This document shows positions 1-8,474 of a stretch of 64,000 bases of DNA, in pieces. Origin of the DNA: Limnomonas spitsbergensis. Lineage: Eukaryota; Chlorophyta; Chlorophyceae; Chlamydomonadales. Under the pieces are notes generated by a model that saw nothing but the letters and a program-made list of their open reading frames with translations, was not told the DNA's origin and searched no databases. The stretch covers positions 6,788,501 through 6,852,500 of the forward strand of contig JAYJMM010000039.1 in assembly GCA_037349105.1 (NCBI GenBank), read 5' to 3'. The number at the start of each line of letters is the position of its first letter. Within the stretch, counting starts at the first letter, position 1. The translations under genes and the position numbers were made by a program.

Positions 1-782
1 ACCTGCTTGGGCTTGCTGCCATTGGGCAGGGCCTGCCTGCGCTGCGGGGGCCTGTGTCTGCGGCTCATCCTCCTCGGCGACAGCCTCTGTCCCCGGAGCG
101 ACCTCCTCCGCGCTTGGCGCCTGGTAACGGAGTGGCGCGGCAGAGTAAGAGGCCCGCGGGCGTTTTGTCACAGTGACTGCAGCAGGCTGGGGCTCCGGGG
201 CGGCCGCAGCAGGGGCTGGAGGTTGCAAAGCCTCATCGGGCTGCTGCTCATCTGGTGTTGAAAGCTGATGCGGCAGCTGATGCTCCTCAGGTAAGGGAGT
301 CGAGGCAGGCACATCGGATTGGTATGCTTGGGCGCTCAAATCATCCGAGGGGGGTGGAGTGGGATGGCTCTGGAGGCCATAGGGCTGTTGCTGTTGTTGT
401 TGCTGGTCTAGGAACTGGGGCTGTGCTGAAGCCACAGCACCTGGAGGATCCATGGCCCCTTGCTGCTGAGCAGGGTGCATGAATTGTTGCTGTTGTTGCA
501 TCTGCTGCTGCTGCTGCATCTGCTGCTGCTGCATCTGCTGCTGCTGCATTTGCTGCTGTTGCATCAGCTGTTGTTGCTTTTGCTGTTGCATCTGCTGCTG
601 CATCTGCTCCTCTTGTTGCATCTGCTGCCGTTGCTGCATCTGTTGCTGTTGTTGCAACTGTTGCTGCATTGGGAGGCCCATGGGAGGAGGAGGAGGTAGC
701 TGCTGCTGCTGCTGTTGCTGCTGGGGCCGAGGGGGTGGGCCAGGGGGGCGAGGTGGGCCAGGCGGACGCATGCCAGGGGGGC
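1..782 (-). CDS. Gln/Pro-rich protein, internal exon, cut by window edge
   Basis: One open frame runs on the minus strand from an acceptor (tag/GC at 783/782) to the left edge with no stop. It starts Pro/Gly-rich (GPPGMRPPGPPRPPG), then carries about 80 residues of QQQM/QQQQ repeats (about 725-480), then a Pro/Ala/Gln/Glu-rich acidic stretch containing VTVTKRPRASYS near 170. The CAG/CAA codons are mixed and interrupted by Met, so this is a genuine coding polyQ-Met tract and not a pure triplet expansion. No folded domain is visible. Such tracts occur in transcriptional co-activators and splicing factors, but I do not recognise the family. The acceptor could instead be the duplicate copy 130 bases upstream, which would change the frame. 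Confidence 0.6.
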
Positions 783-925
783 CTACAAAGTGCATGCATT
801 GGACTCAAGAGGGGAGGCGGTGCATGGCTTGGTATCATGAGAGGACGGCAGCACATAGACAGGTTGGTGGGCCATGGGTGGGGCAGGAAAAGTGGACGCA
901 TGCCAGGGGGGCCTGCAAAGCACAT
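766..925 (-). repeat. Duplicated splice acceptor and exon start
   Basis: The acceptor plus the first bases of the Gln-rich exon occur twice, 130 bases apart (ctttgtag or ctttgcag followed by gcccccctggcatgcgtcc, minus strand, at about 786-764 and 916-894). As 130 is not a multiple of 3, using the upstream copy would shift frame. Confidence 0.7.
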
Positions 926-1297
926 GGATAAGTACCACAGGAGAAAGCAGTGCACGGCTTGGTACCGTGAGAGGATGGCAGGAATTAAATCCCAATTGGC
1001 AAATTCCGTCCATAAACCCATCCTGATACATACATTAGCCCAGATGCCGGGGATTCCGGCAGTTTACTTGCGACTACGTGAGCATTTCACTTCAAAGTCA
1101 GCATCAGACACGGAAGTCCAAGCTGGCTCAAATACCAGATAGGACGCCCACTACACCCTCAGCTAGCCCCCAGCACCCTAAACAAGCCCTCAAACCCTAT
1201 ACTAGCGGGGCTGGTACCACTTTTTATTTCAAAATGCTTCAGCTACCATTCAGCTACAGCATAGCCTACGGCCATGAAGGCCTGGCACTAAAAGTGC

Positions 1298-4200
1298 CTA
1301 GAAGCTCTGCTGCCGTGGCCACCGGAGCCCATTCATCATGCTCAAGTGTATTGCTATGGTTCCGGTATCGTCCTCTTCAGGCTCTACCGCTGTCCCTTCA
1401 GCTTTCCTCAGCTGGTATTGCAGGATATGCCTGGCAACCCGCAGTCCCTCCAGCTGGCTGTCCGCCTGCGCTCTGGCATCGTCCAAGCCTTCCCCTGCTG
1501 AAGAGTCTCCGTCACTCCACTCCTCAAGGCAAGTCCGCCAATGGGCGGTGACTGCCGGCGAATTCTCGTCTATGAGTGCAATCATACTGACGCCCAGTTT
1601 CCTCTCCAGGTCTTCCAACGCCTGGTTGTACTGCCACATCCTGGGATCTGGACTCTGCCCTGGCAACGCTCTGATTTTGAACCACTTGCTGGACCAGGCC
1701 ACGGCTGCGCTGCTGTTGACCAGCTCCTGACCCGTCTCATACAGGCCCATCTCTTCCCTCCTCTGCTGATCAAGCCGCTCTAGACAATTCCCCAAGGCAG
1801 ACTTCCAGCGCTGAGTGCTGTACAAGGCGGGGTCCCCCCAGGGGTCCCTTGCCACTGGCTGCACCGGCTCATTCATTTGTCTGTCCCTTGACCTGTTGCT
1901 GTCGAGCCTGCCCTCTGCTGTTACCAAGGGAGCCGCCATGGGCAGGACCGCAGCGCGCCGCCGGTTCTTCCTCAATGCCGGCAGGCGCTCCCCTAGCTCA
2001 ACCTCCCACTCGCGGTTGCGCCTTGTTTCCTCAATGGCGGCTCTCTCCCAACTTCCATTGCTCATCCACTGTTGCTGCAGCTGCTCCATTGACTCCTCGA
2101 AGCTCTGCTCTGGACACTCTGGTCCTGGGTATGCTGAGGCTGACTCCCCTGGCATGTCTGCACTTCTGGCCACTGGCCAGCCGATGCTGATCACGCCCAC
2201 AGGCAGCTGGGAGCTGCTTGCCCCATACCCCTCATCTGACTCTGAGTCAGCCACCAGCGGTGGCAACCCCTCCAAGGGGTCTTCTCTCTCCCCACCTGGT
2301 AGGCTCGTGCCCCACTGGCCTGGATCCTCTCCCTCGCAGAACCCCTGGTTCCTGTTGGCAGGGTGTCCTGCTATCAATCTGCGTTCGCTGTTGTCCCTCG
2401 GAACACTGGTTCCGCCGCAGCTACCCGAGGGCAACCGGGACTCTGCCCGGTCCCTGGTTTCCGCTGACGGTGCTGCCAGCTCCTGGTCAATTGTTTCTAG
2501 CCACTCCCACTCTGATGCTGTTGCACCTAGTGTAGTGACGAAAGCCGCCTGAAACGGCACAAACGGCCCTGGCTGCTCTGAAGACTCTTGGGACCCCTCA
2601 CTACTGTCAGGGTTGGGGTCCCTTCTGCGGGCACCCCACCTGCCGATCCTCCACTGACCCAGCGCTGGCTGGTCCCTCAGCTCCATCAGCTCTTCCTCAT
2701 AGGTTCCTGATCCCATTCCCCTGAACAAAGGGTGCAGCGTGCGCACCCCTGCTGGGTGCGCCTGCTTCCACAGCTGCACCGTCACGGCGTTAGCCTGCCA
2801 GTGGGGCGTCACGCTGCTGGCCCTGTCCTCCTGCCAGGCCTTCCTCTCCTTGCGCACCCACTGCTGCACGCAGTCCTCCAACTGTTCTAGCGCGAACGGT
2901 GAGCGCGCCAGCTCAAACTCCCCCTCCCACATGGATCCGCTGTCGGACGCTGGTCTCGCCCCGTATGGCCATGTGGGGCATTCAAACTCCGCAGGCGCCC
3001 ACTGCGCTCCCACGCTCCATACCTCCTGCATGGCTGCTGACATTTGTCCAGGCAGCATGGTCCTTTGCAGCACCATCATCATGATGGTCCACACTATTGG
3101 ATCTGCACCCCTGGCGTACTCGTGCGCGTGGAACTCTGCCTCCTCTACATTGGCACATCTGACAATGGCCACGTTCCCCTCGCTCCTTGCGAAGAAGAAC
3201 ACCGGCATGTCATTCCTGGAGGCGTGCATGTGGATCCACGCCTCTGACACCGGGATCTCTTCCTCCTGCACCTCCTCATAGTAGTATGACACGGCCCGCT
3301 GCACTGGGATGGCTGCCCTGGCGTCCCCCGGCGCCAATCCCCATGGCACAGCCTGGCCTGCTACCACCCTGGGTATGAGGATGGCTGCCTCGATGATGTC
3401 CTCAATCCTCCTGGGCTTGCCCCCATGGCAGAGCCCCGCGCCGTCGTAGGTTCCCTCGGCCGCCTCACTGCTCCTTCCATACGTCCCTGCAGCCACTGCC
3501 TGCACGGGCACGTAGAAGGCGCACTCCCTCAGGCTGGGGTGTCCCAGCAAGCTGTGGGCACAATGCTGCGCCCAAGGCACGCTCATGAATCCCAGCTGCG
3601 CCCCTTGCCAAACGCCATCGGTGCGCACGCTGTCGGGCACCTCCCATCGCGCCATGTCTGCAGCGCTCACCGCTGTTATTCCCTCTTGGCACACCAGGCG
3701 CACGGCTCTGTCTACGCATTGTGACCAGACAGGATGCCGCCACTCTCGCTGCATCAACTCAGCCATCACTGTGCTGGGCTTGATGTACCCCTTGAGAGCT
3801 ACGATCAGCAGTACTGCCGTAACCGCATCCCATGGGAACACCAGCCTGGCTACTGCCTGCATGGCTGCCTGCCTATTGACGCACACTACCTCACGGCTAG
3901 GCAGCAGCCTGTGGTTTTGGATCCTGCAGATCCCATCCTGGCCATCCTCTGGCACTGTGAGCATCGCCTCAGTATCCGCTGATCCTGGCAGCTCGTCTCC
4001 CAAGCGATACCACTGCACAAAGCCCCTGCCCCCTGGCGGGCCCGGCGGTATAGGCCTGGGCTGGGCATGCTCCCTGTCGCTGGCTTGTTTGCGGTGGTCC
4101 TCACCGTCCTGGTCATAAGCTGTATCCTCGTCCCTTCCGGCGGACCACCTGTTGCTGACACCCCTGCTGGGCGGGCCACTGGCCGCCTCCCCCCATCCTC

Positions 4201-7141
4201 CAGGGCTGTACCTGGAGGTGGTGCAGCAGTGGTTTCTAGCGGGTTCTGCCGCATTGCCACCCGAGCTCCCCGTTGCGGCTCCCTGAGCCTCTCGGTGGCG
4301 ACCAGTCCTGCTGACTGACGCCTGAGCCCTGGCGGCTGCCCCGTTTGCCGCGCTTCCGATGTGCAGCGGTACCTCCGGGGTGCCTGGGCATGGTAATACA
4401 GACCCTTGGTCAGGCATGGGAGTGTCCTCCCGTGAATCTGACCCCCTATCGGAATTGGCTGAGCCATCCTCACTGGGACTGGCCTCCCCCTCCTCATCAA
4501 TGTGCTGGTGCATATCCGCCTGTGCTCCCCTGTTGGTGTCATTCATATTATCATAGTGATCTGACTGCTCCTTTAACAGAAACCTCTGCAACATGTTGGG
4601 CCAATCCTCACAAGGGGCTGGGCACCCCCTGCGCTGGAGGTCCCTCAGGACCCACCCTGCATGGTGGATGGACCTGGCTGATCCTGCGGGCATAGTGCCG
4701 TAATGGTTCATAGCCAATGACTCTATCACCACCCTCCAGTGGTGCTTCTGAAGGGGCACCTGCCCTTCTAGCACCCACTGGGTGTCCCCCGGTACCTCTG
4801 CCACCTGGTTGCTCTGAACCTGGGCTGTGCCGTTGGCCTGATCAACCCCCCCATGGATCGATACCAGGCACGTGTGCCTTGCGAGACCCTCCCACCTGGG
4901 CGCCTCTTGCATCACTGTGCCCTGTCGGCCTGGTGGTCCTGGCAGCTCACTCTGGCTTGCAGCAGCCTTCTGCGCTTTCCACTCCTCGAAGGAGGTACGC
5001 TGCTCGGCCTCGTAGGCCCTCCTTAACCTGTCCTCTGGACCCTCCAGGCTGTAGCCTGGTCCATCAGCCTTCATACCCCTCTCTGGGCCAGCTGGGACCC
5101 TAGGCCTGTCCATGCGGCCGCTGCTAGCTGCCATCACCGGCCTCCAGTCTGGGCATTCGCTGGCGTAGTGCCCTGGCTGATGGCACTTGAAACACAATCC
5201 CCCATCTCGGGGTCCCAGGTGGGCCGGCTTGGCTATCCGTCCCTGTCCAGCCGTGGCCCTGCCGGGCGGACTTCGGTCAGCTGCTCTCCTCCTGTCTTGT
5301 TCCTGGTCGCCCTTCTTGAATGATCTGGCCAGGTTCCCTGAACCTCGCTCTAGGGAGCGTCCTCGGGGCATGCTGCCCCTCTGATCTGGTCCTGGGCTCT
5401 CCTGCCTTGCATGGATGCGCCTGTCGCTGTCCCCCTCACTCGGGGATCTGCGCCACCTGCCATTGGCCTGTACATCGGACGGGCTGTTATCCCCTGGGTT
5501 GTGCTCCGTCAGCTGGCTCTTGACCTCTGGCGTGGGAGCCACCGCCTGGTGTTCCCTCACTTGCCCTCTCTGGGCGCTCCGGCTGCGCTCCCTGGGAGCC
5601 TTGTCCTCGGCCTCAGCTGCTGCCTCTGTCCCCCTCCGCTCCCTGCGGGCATCGGGACTAGCCATCTGAGCTCTGTTGGCGCCCCCTGGGTTGGTTGGCC
5701 CAGGGCTCCTCTGCTTTGCCTCCACTGGTACCACCGTGCTGGGTGGCTCGACTTCCCCTTCCGGGTCGCTATCCCACGGTGATGCGGGCACATACGCCTC
5801 CTGGATGCTGGCTGCCAGCTCCGGGTCCACCTGCACCCTGTTTTGCGGCCTCCCCGCTTGCAGGTCCCCGATGGCCTGATACAGGCCTGGCAGTTGGTCT
5901 GCCCGCAGAACATACTCCTTCTGCACGTCTGTCATGACGCTGTCCACTGACTTGATGTCATCCCACCGTGCCATCTGCAAGCGCAGGTACTGCACAAAAG
6001 CCGCGCTCTGCTTGTACAGCTGTACTTCCATGTCTTTCAACGCCTTCTGCGCGAACCGCTGCTGGGCTTGCAGCCTATCCAACTCTTTGGATGCCCTGCT
6101 GCGCAGCGCCCCCTGGGGCTCTGCCTCCCTTTCGCTGTCTTCCTCCTCCTCATCATCCTGACTGCCGGACTGGCCCTGGCTGATATCTGCTTCGCCACCC
6201 TGGGCTGCTGCGCCCTGCTCTGCAACTTCCACCTCCGGGGCGACAACCTTGTCAGCCTTCAGGGTACATGGGTCTGGCCTGCCCCTGCAGACCTCTGGCT
6301 GCATGGGTTTTGGCGCCTCTGTCCGCAGCCCTGACCTGCTGAGGTCCAGAACCCTGCTGTCACAGCACTCCGCTGTGTGCCACCCCTTGGCCCCGCACAA
6401 GGTACACGGGTTCTCCTTGCTGGGCGTATTGTTCCTCCTCAGGAACTCCTTCCTGGCTACCGGCATGGTTGCTGCCTGGTGCGCTCTGCGGATGTTTTCC
6501 GCCATCTCTGCCGCTGCCTCTGCCTGCGGCTCTGCATGGCTCTGAGGTTCCTCCGCCTGTCTGCGCTCACGCCTCTCCTGAGGCGGCGCTGTTGCGGGTC
6601 CTTTCGGCGCCTCTCTGTGCAGCCTCTGGGTGCCCCGCGCCTGCTGCGGCTTGCTGTCTTGCAGGGACGCTCCATGGGGCTCTCCATAGTTTGCTGAAGC
6701 CCTCATGGCTGCACCTGCACGGTGGGCCATGGCATGTTGTAAGAGGGGCTCATGCTCGTCCTCAACACTGGCCGCAGGCCATCCTTCCCTTTCGGCGAAA
6801 CCGCACTGGATCCCTGCCCACGCCACGGCTGCTGCCTGATATCCCCCCACTGGGGATGCCAACTCCAGTGGCAGCGTAAGGTCCCTGGACCCGCGCGCCC
6901 CCTGGGCACCCTCTCTGGGGCGTAAGGTCAGCCTTCCTGCTGCCTCGAGGACTCCATCATATTTGAGAAACTCAGGGTTCCCCACCAGATGTTCGTATGC
7001 GTCAGGCGGCGTCTTCACCATCCACACGGACCACTGTGGGCTCCATGATGGCGTTAGGCCCACCGTAACCATACACCACATAAATAAACAGGATACCATA
7101 CAGGTCTGCCCCTGCATTGTCTGTGGTACGGATCTTCTCAT
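1298..7141 (-). CDS. Retroelement ORF4: second half of protease and 1,850-residue extension with two zinc knuckles
   Basis: 1947 codons without a stop. Residues about 40-75 (DAYEHLVGNPEFLKYDG) fit the C-terminal half of a retropepsin (the flap-to-LLGxDFLxxYxA region), so the protease begun in ORF3 is completed here after a +1 shift around 7080-7040. Further on are two more knuckles, CTLCGAKGWHTAECC (about residue 245) and CFKCHQPGHYASEC (about residue 650), long charged low-complexity stretches, and ordered segments (AVLLIVALKGYIKPS; WIHMHASRNDMPVFFF). I find no polymerase, RNase H or integrase motif where pol would be expected. Function of the long extension is unknown. Confidence 0.6.
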   Translation of the reverse strand: MRRSVPQTMQGQTCMVSCLFMWCMVTVGLTPSWSPQWSVWMVKTPPDAYEHLVGNPEFLKYDGVLEAAGRLTLRPREGAQGARGSRDLTLPLELASPVGGYQAAAVAWAGIQCGFAEREGWPAASVEDEHEPLLQHAMAHRAGAAMRASANYGEPHGASLQDSKPQQARGTQRLHREAPKGPATAPPQERRERRQAEEPQSHAEPQAEAAAEMAENIRRAHQAATMPVARKEFLRRNNTPSKENPCTLCGAKGWHTAECCDSRVLDLSRSGLRTEAPKPMQPEVCRGRPDPCTLKADKVVAPEVEVAEQGAAAQGGEADISQGQSGSQDDEEEEDSEREAEPQGALRSRASKELDRLQAQQRFAQKALKDMEVQLYKQSAAFVQYLRLQMARWDDIKSVDSVMTDVQKEYVLRADQLPGLYQAIGDLQAGRPQNRVQVDPELAASIQEAYVPASPWDSDPEGEVEPPSTVVPVEAKQRSPGPTNPGGANRAQMASPDARRERRGTEAAAEAEDKAPRERSRSAQRGQVREHQAVAPTPEVKSQLTEHNPGDNSPSDVQANGRWRRSPSEGDSDRRIHARQESPGPDQRGSMPRGRSLERGSGNLARSFKKGDQEQDRRRAADRSPPGRATAGQGRIAKPAHLGPRDGGLCFKCHQPGHYASECPDWRPVMAASSGRMDRPRVPAGPERGMKADGPGYSLEGPEDRLRRAYEAEQRTSFEEWKAQKAAASQSELPGPPGRQGTVMQEAPRWEGLARHTCLVSIHGGVDQANGTAQVQSNQVAEVPGDTQWVLEGQVPLQKHHWRVVIESLAMNHYGTMPAGSARSIHHAGWVLRDLQRRGCPAPCEDWPNMLQRFLLKEQSDHYDNMNDTNRGAQADMHQHIDEEGEASPSEDGSANSDRGSDSREDTPMPDQGSVLPCPGTPEVPLHIGSAANGAAARAQASVSRTGRHREAQGAATGSSGGNAAEPARNHCCTTSRYSPGGWGEAASGPPSRGVSNRWSAGRDEDTAYDQDGEDHRKQASDREHAQPRPIPPGPPGGRGFVQWYRLGDELPGSADTEAMLTVPEDGQDGICRIQNHRLLPSREVVCVNRQAAMQAVARLVFPWDAVTAVLLIVALKGYIKPSTVMAELMQREWRHPVWSQCVDRAVRLVCQEGITAVSAADMARWEVPDSVRTDGVWQGAQLGFMSVPWAQHCAHSLLGHPSLRECAFYVPVQAVAAGTYGRSSEAAEGTYDGAGLCHGGKPRRIEDIIEAAILIPRVVAGQAVPWGLAPGDARAAIPVQRAVSYYYEEVQEEEIPVSEAWIHMHASRNDMPVFFFARSEGNVAIVRCANVEEAEFHAHEYARGADPIVWTIMMMVLQRTMLPGQMSAAMQEVWSVGAQWAPAEFECPTWPYGARPASDSGSMWEGEFELARSPFALEQLEDCVQQWVRKERKAWQEDRASSVTPHWQANAVTVQLWKQAHPAGVRTLHPLFRGMGSGTYEEELMELRDQPALGQWRIGRWGARRRDPNPDSSEGSQESSEQPGPFVPFQAAFVTTLGATASEWEWLETIDQELAAPSAETRDRAESRLPSGSCGGTSVPRDNSERRLIAGHPANRNQGFCEGEDPGQWGTSLPGGEREDPLEGLPPLVADSESDEGYGASSSQLPVGVISIGWPVARSADMPGESASAYPGPECPEQSFEESMEQLQQQWMSNGSWERAAIEETRRNREWEVELGERLPALRKNRRRAAVLPMAAPLVTAEGRLDSNRSRDRQMNEPVQPVARDPWGDPALYSTQRWKSALGNCLERLDQQRREEMGLYETGQELVNSSAAVAWSSKWFKIRALPGQSPDPRMWQYNQALEDLERKLGVSMIALIDENSPAVTAHWRTCLEEWSDGDSSAGEGLDDARAQADSQLEGLRVARHILQYQLRKAEGTAVEPEEDDTGTIAIHLSMMNGLRWPRQQSF

Positions 7142-8474
7142 CCGTACGCACCAGCTCAGCGCCCATGGCCACTAGCTGTTCAGCAATGTTCACTGTGATA
7201 ACATGGCAGGAGCAAGCAGAGTCCATCAGTGCTTTCTGAGCCACTAAGACCTTGCCCTTCACCATGAGACCCACGCACTGCTCCAGGTTGCTCCTGTCGT
7301 TTCGGAAGTACTGCAGTTTTGGCGCTGCTGGCACCACCCTGTTCTCTTGCTTGCCCCTACTGGCCTCACCACGCTGGTCGGTTCCCATGGGTAAGGTAGC
7401 GCAAGAGAGTGACGACAACCTCTCGTTCAGCTTGAACACCTGCAGGCGGATATCAATCATATCGTCAGCCAATCTGCTCAACACCAGCCTCTTTTCTCCC
7501 TTCCTGGAGGCAGGTTCCCTGAGGCTCTGCTCAGGTTCCTCCTCCCTGAAAGGTTCTGGCAAGAATGACTTAGGGCGGGCATTGTGAACTGCTTGTTTAA
7601 ATTCCACAGGCTTGGGCATCAGCCCAACCTGCGTCATTAGAGCCACCGACTCGCTGAGCATCTCAGCCATCGTCTGGTGCCATCCCTCAGGCTCAGCCTG
7701 CCCTGTTGGGCTGGTCAGGTGCGACACATGCGCCGCCTGTTGCGCCTGACCACCCTGGCCTGGCCCTGGCCTTGGATACGGCCTGTTGCCCTGGTTCCGA
7801 TCATACGGCCTGCCAGCCGCCTGTCCTTGCGGCGGCCTGGGCGGTAGAGGGTACTGCTGCGGCGGCGGTCTGGCCTGCCCAGTTGTTATGTCTGTAGCTA
7901 GCGGTACTGGCCTGCGTTCATCCCTGCGCTCATCTCTGCGTTCATCCCTGGCCCTGGGTACTCTGCAGTCCCTGGCCAGGTGCGCTGTGCTACCACACTG
8001 GTAACACGCCTTGGGTACCCCCATAGCGCTCACTGCGCTGTTGTTCTGCGCTGCGGGTTGGTCTGCCCAGGAAACTCCTCTGGGTTTACCCTCACTCCGC
8101 TGTGGCTGTGCTGTAACTGGGCCTGCGGGGATTACTGCCCCGTCTAGGCGAGCCCGCATCTCCCACTGTCCAGTCCGCTCTCTCCTTCCTTTGTTGTACT
8201 GCGCCTCGCCCTGGCCAAGTCCACTGCTGGCCACCTGCCTCAGGCTTGCTCCTCCTAGGTCCCCCATTTCCAGGGCGAACTTCTCCCACAGCACCACCTG
8301 CTGAGTCAGCACTGTGATCTGGTCTTCATCCGTCATACTCAGGTACCCTGGCACTGTGACGACGAACTCGCTGAGCTTTGCTTTTGTAGCTGCTGGCAGC
8401 CCGTCATGAAACATGTGCGAGACTGAGTGTCGCCTGCCAAAGTGGTCTACTGCATCCCGCGAGATCTGCAGCAA
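7002..8474 (-). CDS. Retroelement ORF3: Gag C-terminus, zinc knuckle, first half of aspartic protease
   Basis: 490 codons; the listed start is a TTG, and the frame is open further upstream, so this is a continuation and not an independent gene. A CCHC knuckle CYQCGSTAHLARDC lies near residue 155 (about 8008-7967), preceded by Gag-like helices and followed by an Arg/Asp repeat (RRDERRDERR). Near residue 416 (about 7225) is DSACSCHVI, matching the D-S/T-G/A active-site region of retropepsins, followed by VVRVDGED before the stop. The second half of the protease fold is in the next frame. Confidence 0.65.
   Translation of the reverse strand: MLQISRDAVDHFGRRHSVSHMFHDGLPAATKAKLSEFVVTVPGYLSMTDEDQITVLTQQVVLWEKFALEMGDLGGASLRQVASSGLGQGEAQYNKGRRERTGQWEMRARLDGAVIPAGPVTAQPQRSEGKPRGVSWADQPAAQNNSAVSAMGVPKACYQCGSTAHLARDCRVPRARDERRDERRDERRPVPLATDITTGQARPPPQQYPLPPRPPQGQAAGRPYDRNQGNRPYPRPGPGQGGQAQQAAHVSHLTSPTGQAEPEGWHQTMAEMLSESVALMTQVGLMPKPVEFKQAVHNARPKSFLPEPFREEEPEQSLREPASRKGEKRLVLSRLADDMIDIRLQVFKLNERLSSLSCATLPMGTDQRGEASRGKQENRVVPAAPKLQYFRNDRSNLEQCVGLMVKGKVLVAQKALMDSACSCHVITVNIAEQLVAMGAELVRTDEKIRTTDNAGADLYGILFIYVVYGYGGPNAIMEPTVVRVDGEDAA

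Noticed and set aside
479..931. Plus-strand frames of almost pure Cys or Leu
   Set aside because: They are the antisense of the minus-strand polyQ-Met tract.
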